From UBA2128 sp964534955 (lineage in GTDB: Bacteria > Fidelibacterota > Marinisomatia > Marinisomatales > UBA2128), in contig CAZHRR010000002.1 in the NCBI GenBank assembly GCA_964534955.1, forward strand, positions 1-64,000: a DNA stretch of 64,000 bases, given 5' to 3'. A program made the position numbers and the translations under genes. Below the pieces are notes generated by a model that was given only the letters and a program-made list of their open reading frames with translations, was not told the DNA's origin and ran no database searches. Positions 17,282 through 25,372 of the stretch are shown piece after piece (the stretch's first letter is position 1; each line of letters begins with the position of its first letter).

Positions 17282-17761
17282 ATGAGTGACAGTTCCAAAT
17301 TCGAATTCGCCAAGCCAGAAATGGTAGAAAACATCGTATCTCAGTATCCGGATAAACGATCGGCGGTTTTGCCTTTGCTGCATCTGGCTCAGAGTCAGGA
17401 AGGTTACATCACTGTCGCAGCTATTGAGACGATTGCTCAAATAGTAGGCGTTACTCCGGCAGAGATTGCTGACACAGTGTCCTTCTATACAATGCTATAC
17501 ACAAAACCACAAGGCAAGCACATCGTACAGGTTTGTCAAACCCTCTCCTGCAGCCTGAATGGAGCTGATGACTTGGTGGATCACGTTTGCGACAAGTATA
17601 AAATTAATCCGGGAGAAACAACCGAGGACGGTATGTTCTCATTATTGAAAGTGGAGTGCCTAGGCTCCTGCGGGACAGCTCCGGTAGTTCAGATAAATAA
17701 CGATTATCACGAAGAACTTTCTATCGAATCTCTGGATGAACTTTTGGATTCTCTGAAATGA
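17282..17761 (+). CDS. nuoE: NADH-quinone oxidoreductase subunit E
   Basis: 24-kDa subunit of the NADH-oxidising module, thioredoxin-like fold with a binuclear cluster (N1a). The four ligands are Cys85 and Cys90 (CQTLSC) and Cys126 and Cys130 (CLGSC). The N-terminal helical domain is normal, 159 residues in all. Present only in cluster 2. The ATG has no clear Shine-Dalgarno and follows a GC-rich repeat; the end overlaps nuoF. Confidence 0.95.
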   Translation: MSDSSKFEFAKPEMVENIVSQYPDKRSAVLPLLHLAQSQEGYITVAAIETIAQIVGVTPAEIADTVSFYTMLYTKPQGKHIVQVCQTLSCSLNGADDLVDHVCDKYKINPGETTEDGMFSLLKVECLGSCGTAPVVQINNDYHEELSIESLDELLDSLK

Positions 17762-19059
17762 TCGATTTCAAGCCAATCTTGACGGAACATATCCACGTGG
17801 AGAATTCTCATACGCTGGAATTCTACCGATCCGTAGGCGGTTATTCAGCCTTGGAGAGAGTGCTGAAATCAATGACTCCCGATGAAGTAATTGAAGAGGT
17901 AAAGGCTTCTAACCTGCGCGGCCGCGGCGGTGCTGGATTCTCTGCTGGCGTGAAGTGGGGATTCATTCCAAAGGGCAGCGATAAGCTGAAGTATCTCGTC
18001 TGCAATGCTGACGAGAGCGAGCCCGGAACATTCAAGGATCGGTTGCTCATGACCAAAGTGCCGCATCAAATGCTGGAGGGAATAATTATCGCCTCGTACG
18101 CCATCCAAGCTCACTTGGCGTTTGTTTATATTCGAGGTGAGTTTTACAGCGAGTATCTCATCTTGGAGAAAATGGTAGCTGAGGCGAAAGAGGCAGGACT
18201 GCTCGGTAAAAATATTTTAGACTCCGGCTACGATCTGGACGTTGTGATCCATCGCGGTGCCGGCGCTTACATCTGCGGCGAAGAGATGGGTCTGATGGAA
18301 TCACTGAAAGGCAGACGAGGATGGCCCCGCATCAAGCCGCCATACCCTGCCATCGAAGGGTACCTGAAGTCTCCCACTATTGTCAATAACGTAGAGACGC
18401 TGGCTAACGTGCCGCATATTATCAATCGTGGGGCGGACTGGTTTCGATCCATCGGGCCGGAGAAAGCTCCGGGTCCCAAGCTGTTTTGTCTTTCCGGTCG
18501 AGTAAAGAAGCCGGGAGTGTATGAAGAGCCCATGGGTATTCCATTGAAGGAACTCATCTACGACCGAGCCGGAGGTATTACCGATGACCGAAAACTCAAG
18601 GCTGTCTTTCCAGGCGGATCATCGTCACCTATTCTGTCAGCGGATGAAACTGAAGGTCTGAAGATGGATTTTAGTGGATTGGCTTCAGTTAATTCCATGC
18701 TCGGTTCTGCTGGAATTATCGTCATGGACGAAACGGTGGATATGGTACGAGCGTGTCTTAACATTGCCCGTTTTTATGCTCATGAATCGTGCGGTCAGTG
18801 TACCCCGTGTCGGGAAGGAACTACTTGGCTGGTGAAGATTCTCACCCGACTTTATCGGGGCGGAGGTACCCGCAGGGACATAGACATGATTCTGGAAATT
18901 ACTGACAACATCGGAGGTCTATCAGACTATTCCTGGGGGAGTTATGGAAAGACCATCTGTCCGTTTGGCGAGGCAGTATCTTGGCCCGTGAGAAGTTTAG
19001 TGGAAAAATTTGAGGATGAGTTTATTGCCTGCGTAGAAAAGGCGGGAGTTGCCATCTAA
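17758..19059 (+). CDS. nuoF: NADH-quinone oxidoreductase subunit F
   Basis: 51-kDa subunit that binds NADH and FMN. NLRGRGGAGFSAGVKWGF is the nucleotide loop, and GAGAYICGEEMGLMESLKG contributes to the FMN site. Cluster N3 ligands are Cys345, Cys348, Cys351 (SCGQCTPCREGT) and Cys401. 433 residues, normal. Shows that complex 2 is an NADH-oxidising enzyme. Overlaps nuoE by ATGA and nuoG by TAATG. Confidence 0.97.
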   Translation: MIDFKPILTEHIHVENSHTLEFYRSVGGYSALERVLKSMTPDEVIEEVKASNLRGRGGAGFSAGVKWGFIPKGSDKLKYLVCNADESEPGTFKDRLLMTKVPHQMLEGIIIASYAIQAHLAFVYIRGEFYSEYLILEKMVAEAKEAGLLGKNILDSGYDLDVVIHRGAGAYICGEEMGLMESLKGRRGWPRIKPPYPAIEGYLKSPTIVNNVETLANVPHIINRGADWFRSIGPEKAPGPKLFCLSGRVKKPGVYEEPMGIPLKELIYDRAGGITDDRKLKAVFPGGSSSPILSADETEGLKMDFSGLASVNSMLGSAGIIVMDETVDMVRACLNIARFYAHESCGQCTPCREGTTWLVKILTRLYRGGGTRRDIDMILEITDNIGGLSDYSWGSYGKTICPFGEAVSWPVRSLVEKFEDEFIACVEKAGVAI

Positions 19060-20678
19060 TGCCTCTTCTCAGAATTGACAATAGAGAAATTGAAGTTGCT
19101 GCCGGGACGACTGTCCTGGATGCTGCCCTGGAGAATGGCATAGAGATCCCTCACTACTGCTACCATCCCGTTCTGGAGATTGTGAGCAGCTGCCGGATGT
19201 GTATGGTGGAAGTGGAAGGGATGACGAAACTTCAGGTGGCATGCAACACACGGGTAGGGAATGTGCCTCCGGATAAGAAAGTAGACGGATTTGATATGGT
19301 TGTTCGTACTAAGACCGAGACTGTACAAAAAGCGAGAGAGAACACACTGGAGTTTTTGCTCCTCAATCATCCTCTGGATTGTCCAGTCTGTGACCAAGCG
19401 GGGGAGTGTTTTCTGCAGGATTACTCGTTCCGCTACGGCCGGGCTCACAGCCGTTTTGAGGATGAGAAGCGAGTCCGTCCGGCTGAGGACTTGGGCGCTG
19501 GAGTGGTCATTAATCAGAACCGCTGTATCATGTGTACTCGCTGTGTTCGTTTCACGAGAGAAATTTCCGGTACCGGCGAGTTGTTTGTCCAACATCGGGG
19601 CAACAATACGAAAATTTCTGCACTAGAAGACAATCCTCTCGACAATCTCCTCGCCGGGAACGTTACGGACATATGTCCCGTAGGAGCGCTGCTGAGTAAA
19701 GATTACATACACCGCAACCGTATCTGGAATCTCAACCGGCAGCCGTCTGTTTGTCTGGAATGCAGTGTGGGCTGTAACGCGGATATCTTTCACCAGAACG
19801 GAGAGGTTTTCCGTATCTCAGCCCGGGAGAATCTCGAGGTGAACGGATACTTCATCTGCGATTTGGGCCGCTACAGTTACCACAATTACGAGAATCTCAA
19901 GCGAGTGACATCTCCCATGATTCGCAATGGCGAGAAGTGGCAGGAGATAAGCTGGGAAGGAGCTCTCAAAGAAATTTTTGAGAAGTTGGGCCGGAAGAAA
20001 AAGGGCTCAAAAAACTTGATATCCGGCATTGCCTCACCTTTCCACACCAGCGAAACCAATTTCATGTTTGCCCGGCTTATGAATAACGTTTTTAAAGAAC
20101 GCGCTGTTATCGGAATGATCCCTTTTGATAAGGAGGATGAGATTCGTTTCCCCGCTGGTTTTCGCATCAGTGGTGACCGTTCGCCTAATCGACGGGGAGC
20201 AGAGCAAGTTTTTCCGGTAATGTCTGGCGACATTTTCAGCGAGATTAGGAAACATAAAATCAAGCTTATGTATGCACTGGACGATGGTATTGAGCGTGAG
20301 TTGTCGCAAGAGTGGAGGGATCTTATCCGTAATCTCGATTTCCTCGTCGTGCAGACTTACGCCATGACGCCTTTGGCGGAGCGAGCTCATCTTCTGCTTC
20401 CCGGAGCCGCACCGCTGGAGAGGGAAGGGACAGTCACAAATGATATGGGACAGATTCAATGGCTCCGTCCGGCACTGCCGCTGCAGGGCTCAAGCCGTCC
20501 TGACTGGCAGATTATCATGGAAGTGATAAACACTGTAGGGAAGCGTGAGCTGCACTATGCTCATGTAAGCGAAGTATTGGCGGAGATGGGTGAGCGGATT
20601 CCGGCCTATAAAGGTGTTACATTCTTCAAGCTGGGTGAGTTCGGGATGAGCTCCAACGGACAGATGGAGAAAAGCTGA
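19059..20678 (+). CDS. nuoG: NADH-quinone oxidoreductase subunit G (short form)
   Basis: 75-kDa family subunit of the NADH module. N-terminal binuclear cluster ligands Cys34, 45, 48, 62; then the His-Cys3 cluster (His104, Cys108, 111, 117), a CIMCTRC...CP tetranuclear site, and CLECSVGCNAD at the start of the molybdopterin-like domain, an extra Cys motif found in some bacterial NuoG. At 539 residues the C-terminal domain is shorter than in the 680-900-residue relatives; what remains keeps the HLLLPGAAPLEREGTVTNDMGQIQ end. It overlaps both neighbours by a few bases. Confidence 0.94.
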   Translation: MPLLRIDNREIEVAAGTTVLDAALENGIEIPHYCYHPVLEIVSSCRMCMVEVEGMTKLQVACNTRVGNVPPDKKVDGFDMVVRTKTETVQKARENTLEFLLLNHPLDCPVCDQAGECFLQDYSFRYGRAHSRFEDEKRVRPAEDLGAGVVINQNRCIMCTRCVRFTREISGTGELFVQHRGNNTKISALEDNPLDNLLAGNVTDICPVGALLSKDYIHRNRIWNLNRQPSVCLECSVGCNADIFHQNGEVFRISARENLEVNGYFICDLGRYSYHNYENLKRVTSPMIRNGEKWQEISWEGALKEIFEKLGRKKKGSKNLISGIASPFHTSETNFMFARLMNNVFKERAVIGMIPFDKEDEIRFPAGFRISGDRSPNRRGAEQVFPVMSGDIFSEIRKHKIKLMYALDDGIERELSQEWRDLIRNLDFLVVQTYAMTPLAERAHLLLPGAAPLEREGTVTNDMGQIQWLRPALPLQGSSRPDWQIIMEVINTVGKRELHYAHVSEVLAEMGERIPAYKGVTFFKLGEFGMSSNGQMEKS

Positions 20679-21706
20679 TGGACGGCTTGGCTATTATTGT
20701 AATGATTGTAAAAGTGCTGATTGTCTTTGCCGGAGTCATAACGGCTGTCATGGCTATGACCTTGGCGGAGCGTCGGGTATCGGCGTTTATGCAGGATCGG
20801 CTCGGTCCTAATCGTGTGGGTCCTAAAGGGATCCTCCAACCCATCGCTGACGGCATAAAGTTCCTCATGAAAGAGGACATCATTCCCTCCGAAGCGGTAA
20901 AGCCCATCTACATTCTTGCCCCAGCCATGCTGATTATTCCTGCCTTGATGACCTTTGCCGTCATACCGTTCGGTCAGACCGTCACTCTGTTCGGAAGGGA
21001 GATCGCTCTGCAGGTAGCGAATGTGAACATCGGAATTCTTTACATCTTTGCACTCACAAGCGTAGGAGTATACGGCTTGGTGCTGGCGGGATGGTCATCC
21101 AACAGCAAGTATCCGCTCCTGGGTGGACTCAGATCCTCAGCCCAATTAATCAGCTATGAACTGGCTATGGGATTGGCAGCGATAAGCGTCATCATGCTGA
21201 CCGGTTCACTGGAACTTAACCACATCGTTTCCGATCAGCAGGGGGGACTCTTTTCCTGGTACATCTGCCGGCAGCCGCTGGCGTTCATCATTTTCTTGGT
21301 GGCGGTCTTTGCTGAGACGAACCGGCTCCCGTTTGATATGACAGAAGCGGAGCAGGAGCTGGTGGGGGGTTACCACACGGAATACAGCAGCATGAAGTTC
21401 AGCATGTTCTTCATGGCGGAGTATGCAAACATGGTTACCGCTGCCGCTCTGACGGTGACACTCTTTTTCGGCGGTTGGGATGTTCCACTGGTGAATGAAG
21501 CTGTCCTAGGGATCTGGGGCGGGATTCTATCGGTAGTAGCATTTGTAGTGAAAACTGCACTCTTTCTGTTTCTGTTTATTTGGGTGCGGTGGACCTTCCC
21601 GCGTTTCCGGTATGATCAGCTTATGAGTCTGGGGTGGAAAGTGCTGCTGCCGCTGGCACTTCTGAATATAATCATAACAGGCGCAATTATGACACTAACG
21701 GCTTAA
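20678..21706 (+). CDS. nuoH: NADH-quinone oxidoreductase subunit H, cluster 2
   Basis: 342 residues with ERRVSAFMQDRLGPNRVGPKG, the LRSSAQLISYELAMGLA helix and AETNRLPFDMTEAEQELVGGYHTEYS. Eight membrane helices. Closer to the general NuoH consensus than the cluster 1 copy, which has PMGQGVGLHAGKWG after the DRLGP loop. The start overlaps the nuoG stop (TGATG). A 142-bp gap with a perfect inverted repeat follows before nuoI. Confidence 0.96.
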   Translation: MDGLAIIVMIVKVLIVFAGVITAVMAMTLAERRVSAFMQDRLGPNRVGPKGILQPIADGIKFLMKEDIIPSEAVKPIYILAPAMLIIPALMTFAVIPFGQTVTLFGREIALQVANVNIGILYIFALTSVGVYGLVLAGWSSNSKYPLLGGLRSSAQLISYELAMGLAAISVIMLTGSLELNHIVSDQQGGLFSWYICRQPLAFIIFLVAVFAETNRLPFDMTEAEQELVGGYHTEYSSMKFSMFFMAEYANMVTAAALTVTLFFGGWDVPLVNEAVLGIWGGILSVVAFVVKTALFLFLFIWVRWTFPRFRYDQLMSLGWKVLLPLALLNIIITGAIMTLTA

Positions 21707-21741
21707 GATGAAAAATTTGCCACCAAGACACGAAGACAAGA

Positions 21742-21799
21742 ATAATTATGTAAAACGTAATTATGTAATGGAGCACTATTTACATATTTACATAATTAT
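21742..21799. repeat. Perfect 13-bp inverted repeat between nuoH and nuoI
   Basis: ATAATTATGTAAA (21742-21754) and TTTACATAATTAT (21787-21799) form an AT-rich stem with a 32-nt loop that contains a further partial copy (GTAATTATGTAA). Just upstream, 21719-21739 reads as a CCAAGACACGAAGACAAG-type repeat. Neither is seen between nuoH and nuoI of cluster 1 (9-bp gap), so this looks like inserted sequence. Confidence 0.65.
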
Positions 21800-21848
21800 C
21801 CGCAGGATGCCGTGCACATATTTAAGTTTATGGTAAAATAAAGTAAAC

Positions 21849-22343
21849 ATGGCGACGATAATAAAATCATACGAACCGACTTTCTGGGACCGCCTCTACA
21901 TCCCTGCACTCTTGAAAGGGATGATGGTGACTTTCCGCCATCTCTTCAAGAAGAAGGTGACCGTTCAATATCCTGACGAAAAGCATATTCCACAAGAAGG
22001 TTACCGGGGACTCCATCGCCTGAACAAATATGAGGACGGCCGCATCCGCTGTGTGGCGTGCGAAATGTGTGCTGCGGCTTGTCCGTCTCAATGTATCCAC
22101 ATTGTCCCTGATGCTTCACCATGGGAGGAAGGGAAAGAACGCTACCCGGTGAGGTTCAACATTGACCTCCTAAGATGCATCTATTGCGGTTTTTGTGAAA
22201 TAGCGTGCCCGGAAGAAGCCATTGAACTGACGGAAATCTATGATTTTGCCGATTACACTCGAGAGTCATTCTGGATAGATAAGGAAGGTTTGCTGGAAGT
22301 TTATGAAATGACGAAGGACCGTAACTACTATGCTGATGAGTAG
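21849..22343 (+). CDS. nuoI: NADH-quinone oxidoreductase subunit I, cluster 2
   Basis: Two 4Fe-4S ferredoxin motifs with all ligands: Cys68, 71, 74, 78 and Cys110, 113, 116, 120, each last Cys followed by Pro. 164 residues with an N-terminal amphipathic segment and no C-terminal extension. It is isolated by 142 bp from nuoH and by 338 bp from nuoJ, unlike its tightly packed counterpart in cluster 1. Confidence 0.95.
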   Translation: MATIIKSYEPTFWDRLYIPALLKGMMVTFRHLFKKKVTVQYPDEKHIPQEGYRGLHRLNKYEDGRIRCVACEMCAAACPSQCIHIVPDASPWEEGKERYPVRFNIDLLRCIYCGFCEIACPEEAIELTEIYDFADYTRESFWIDKEGLLEVYEMTKDRNYYADE

Positions 22344-22410
22344 AGGAGCTTAGGAGCAGAGAAGATGAGGAGTAGGGGAGAAAGGGATAATTAGATGAAG
22401 AGCTACACCG

Positions 22411-22681
22411 CGAGCCCGTAAACGAGCACGCCTGCCTGTTCGTAGTGGAACGTAGACTGGCTAAAATCGAAGAAAGAACGCTGAAGCGTCCTGTCTGGGA
22501 GACAGCCCCATTTATGGGGGTTTATTTGATTATAACGTCGGTATTTTTACCCCGTGGAATGCGACAGAAGAACATATTCTACAGGGGTACACTGTCGCTT
22601 TGAAAGGTTTAAGCAGAAATTAACAGAAGATCATAATATGAAATTGTTACGACAAAATAACCATCACGAGCCCGTAAACGA
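22411..22681. repeat. 15-bp direct repeat flanking the nuoI-nuoJ insertion
   Basis: CGAGCCCGTAAACGA occurs at 22411-22425 and again at 22667-22681. A relative (GCGAGTCCATAAATGA, 3103-3118) precedes the element at 3121-3252, so this string is part of, or a favoured neighbour of, the repeat family and not simply a chance target duplication. Confidence 0.55.
22465..22531. repeat. MITE-like element, short copy 2
   Basis: 67-bp relative of 3121-3252: AATCGAAGAAAGAACGC at the left, the CCCCAT-TT-ATGGGG hairpin and TTTATTTGATT at the right (the ends pair as AATC-AA-AAA). It adds a perfect CTGTCT-GGG-AGACAG hairpin before the CCCCAT stem. It lacks the GC-rich 52-bp palindrome nested in copy 1. Confidence 0.6.
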
Positions 22682-23182
22682 ATGATGCCCAGCATACTAT
22701 TCTACATCGCCGCTGCCGTCATGCTCGCTTCCGCTTTGGCGGTAGTGCTGAGCCGGAATGCGGTATACAGCGCCATTCTGCTGGTGCTGACCTTTTTCTC
22801 ATTGGCCGTGATGTACCTGCTTCTGGAAGCGTACTTTCTGGCAGTGCTGGAGGTGCTGGTCTATGCCGGTGCCATCATGGTGCTGTTCCTGTTTGTCATC
22901 ATGCTGCTGAATACGACACGAGAGGAGGCACTGCCTAAGCTGATGCAGCTTCAAAGGGTGTCATCTCTTTTCTTGATTGTTCTCTTCATCTTTGGAATTT
23001 TACTGCTGATTGTTGGCAGTACCTCCGAACTTCATCAAGCTGATGGAATATCCACATCAGGCTCAGCCAGAGCACTCGGGACAGCCCTGTTTACTGACTA
23101 TCTCTTGCCGTTCGAAGCGGCTTCCCTGCTCCTGCTGGTTGCTTTGATTGGAACCGTCTATCTGGCTAAGAGGAAAGTGTAA
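22682..23182 (+). CDS. nuoJ: NADH-quinone oxidoreductase subunit J, cluster 2
   Basis: 166 residues, five helices. EAYFLAVLEVLVYAGAIMVLFLFVIMLLN is the conserved helix 3 region and DYLLPFEAASLLLLVALIGTVYLAKR the last helix. An ATG at 22682 or the next one at 22685 could start translation; neither has a Shine-Dalgarno, because a copy of the 15-bp repeat ends right before it. The stop overlaps the nuoK start (TAATG). Confidence 0.95.
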   Translation: MMPSILFYIAAAVMLASALAVVLSRNAVYSAILLVLTFFSLAVMYLLLEAYFLAVLEVLVYAGAIMVLFLFVIMLLNTTREEALPKLMQLQRVSSLFLIVLFIFGILLLIVGSTSELHQADGISTSGSARALGTALFTDYLLPFEAASLLLLVALIGTVYLAKRKV

Positions 23183-23487
23183 TGGCCGTCCCGCTTGAAC
23201 ATGTGATAGTCCTGAGCGGCGTCCTCTTTGCTGTGGGAGTTCTGGGCGTCCTTTTCCGGCGGAATGCTCTAGTGATTTTCATGTCCATTGAGCTAATGCT
23301 GAATGCCGTCAACCTGGCGCTGGTTGGCTTCTCCCGCTATTACAATAGCGTTGATGGACAAGTCTTTGTCTTCCTGGTGATGACACTGGCTGCTGCGGAA
23401 GTGGCTGTGGGATTGGCCATCATTGTAGCGCTATTTCGTAATAAGCAGACCGTGAATATTGATGAAATCAACCTGATGAAAGGGTAG
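23182..23487 (+). CDS. nuoK: NADH-quinone oxidoreductase subunit K, cluster 2
   Basis: 101 residues, three helices, with SIELMLNAVNLALVGFSRY (helix 2 Glu) and AAAEVAVGLAIIVALFR (helix 3 Glu). One base separates its stop codon from nuoL. Same length as the cluster 1 copy. Confidence 0.96.
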   Translation: MAVPLEHVIVLSGVLFAVGVLGVLFRRNALVIFMSIELMLNAVNLALVGFSRYYNSVDGQVFVFLVMTLAAAEVAVGLAIIVALFRNKQTVNIDEINLMKG

Positions 23488-23488
23488 G

Positions 23489-25372
23489 ATGGACAACGCA
23501 CTCTGGCTCATACCGTTTCTCCCCTTCGCCGGCTTCCTGCTGAATGGGCTTCTCGGCAAGAAGCTGAGCGAATCGCTATCCGGTGTGATTGCGTCCGCAA
23601 CGGTTGGCGTCAGTTTTGTCATAGGCTTGCTGAGTCTTAACGCCTACATGGAGAAACACGAGCCGCTTCATCAGGTGATGTTTACATGGCTGCCCCTCGG
23701 TTCCTTCGATGTCACCGTCGCCTACACACTGGATGCTCTTTCGCTGGTGATGGTGCTGGTGGTTACGGGAGTGGGTTTCCTCATTCACGTATATTCCATT
23801 GGCTACATGAGAGGTGACCCCGGCATCCAACGCTATTTTGCCTACCTGAACCTGTTTATCTTCATGATGCTCAATCTTGTTATGGCAGATAACCTGCTGC
23901 TTCTATTCCTGGGCTGGGAAGGAGTGGGACTCTGCTCGTATCTGCTCATCGGTTACTGGTTTGAAGATCCAGCCAAGGCGGCGGCGGGGAAGAAGGCATT
24001 TGTAGTGAACAGGATTGGCGATTTTGGCTTCCTTCTCGGGATGATTCTAATTTTGGTTAATATAGGTTCCCTGACTTTTGGTGATGTACTCCTACCCGAG
24101 ACAATTGGCAGTCTTGATACTGGACTGGTGACAGCGATTACACTTTTGCTTTTTCTCGGTGCTGTAGGTAAATCTGCACAGATTCCCCTTTTCGTATGGC
24201 TGCCGGACGCCATGGCCGGTCCTACGCCGGTGAGCGCTCTCATTCACGCTGCTACAATGGTGACAGCCGGTGTCTATCTGGTAGCCCGTATGGGAGTCCT
24301 GTTTGCTGCTTCGACGATAGCTCTCTCTGTGGTGGCTGTGATTGGTGTACTGACCGCCTTCTTCGCTGCTACTATGGCCATCTATGAGAACGACATCAAG
24401 AAAGTTCTGGCGTATTCTACCATTAGTCAGCTCGGCTACATGTTTCTTGCAGCAGGTGTGGGAGCTTACGGCGCTGCCATCTTCCACCTCATGACTCACG
24501 CCTTCTTTAAGGGACTTCTATTCCTCGGCGCAGGAAGCGTCATCCACAGCATGAGCGGAGAGCAGGATATGCGGCGCATGGGTGGACTAAAGATCAAGAT
24601 GCCGCAGACGTACTGGACCATGCTGGCCGGTGTGGCGGCTATTTCGGGACTGCCGCTCCTTTCAGGCTTTTTCTCGAAAGACGAAATTTTGTGGCACTCC
24701 TACAGTTCTCAGAGTGGAGGCGATTTTATCTTCATTGTGGGACTGCTTACCGCAATCCTGACAGCATTCTACATGTTCCGGCTCTTTTTCCTGACTTTCC
24801 ACGGTAACAGCCGCTGGCATAAGAATGTAATTCCACACGAGTCTCCGCCAGTAATGACAGTACCGTTGATCATTCTGGCTGTTTTTTCTGTGGCAGGCGG
24901 CTGGATAGGAATCCCCGAAGTGCTGGGTGGAGAAAACAGTTTCCACCGTTTTCTCTCTGAAACAGTTCACGATGCCGTTGGGCACCATCCGCCTAACTTG
25001 CTCCTGTCGGAGCTTGCTGCCATAGCTCTTTCCATCGCCAGCGCTCTGGCGGGACTCTATTTTGCATTCCGTCGATACGGAACCGGGAAGGTGGATGTGG
25101 TGCCTAAGGGGTTGCAGCGCCTGATAGCGAAGAAATACTACGTGGACGAGATTTACAATGCAGCCTTAGTACAGCCCATCCGGCGGGGGAGCGAATCGCT
25201 ATGGAAAGGAATTGACATCCGCATTATTGACGGTATTGTGAACGGATTGGGATCAACGGCTTTGAGGATCAGCGGCATCATTCGCCGAGTGCAGACCGGC
25301 GTGATACAGAACTATGCTGCCGTCATATTCCTGGGCGTGATTCTAATCATATTCTACATCTATCTGAAATGA
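23489..25372 (+). CDS. nuoL: NADH-quinone oxidoreductase subunit L, cluster 2
   Basis: 627 residues. LLFLGWEGVGLCSYLLIGYWFE (helix 5 Glu), GKSAQIPLFVWLPDAMAGPTPVSALIHAATMVTAGVYL, SKDEIL, and a C-terminal lateral-helix region followed by a last membrane anchor (NYAAVIFLGVILIIFYIYL). It keeps the usual GWE where cluster 1 has FWE. Overlaps nuoM by ATGA. Confidence 0.96.
   Translation: MDNALWLIPFLPFAGFLLNGLLGKKLSESLSGVIASATVGVSFVIGLLSLNAYMEKHEPLHQVMFTWLPLGSFDVTVAYTLDALSLVMVLVVTGVGFLIHVYSIGYMRGDPGIQRYFAYLNLFIFMMLNLVMADNLLLLFLGWEGVGLCSYLLIGYWFEDPAKAAAGKKAFVVNRIGDFGFLLGMILILVNIGSLTFGDVLLPETIGSLDTGLVTAITLLLFLGAVGKSAQIPLFVWLPDAMAGPTPVSALIHAATMVTAGVYLVARMGVLFAASTIALSVVAVIGVLTAFFAATMAIYENDIKKVLAYSTISQLGYMFLAAGVGAYGAAIFHLMTHAFFKGLLFLGAGSVIHSMSGEQDMRRMGGLKIKMPQTYWTMLAGVAAISGLPLLSGFFSKDEILWHSYSSQSGGDFIFIVGLLTAILTAFYMFRLFFLTFHGNSRWHKNVIPHESPPVMTVPLIILAVFSVAGGWIGIPEVLGGENSFHRFLSETVHDAVGHHPPNLLLSELAAIALSIASALAGLYFAFRRYGTGKVDVVPKGLQRLIAKKYYVDEIYNAALVQPIRRGSESLWKGIDIRIIDGIVNGLGSTALRISGIIRRVQTGVIQNYAAVIFLGVILIIFYIYLK

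Larger units (their letters stand above)
22344..22681. other. Repeat-filled gap between nuoI and nuoJ of cluster 2
   Basis: 338 bp without a gene. It contains the short MITE-like copy (22465-22531) and a 15-bp exact direct repeat (22411-22425 and 22667-22681). The right repeat copy ends at the base before the nuoJ start codon and leaves it without a Shine-Dalgarno. Nothing else is recognised. Confidence 0.6.
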
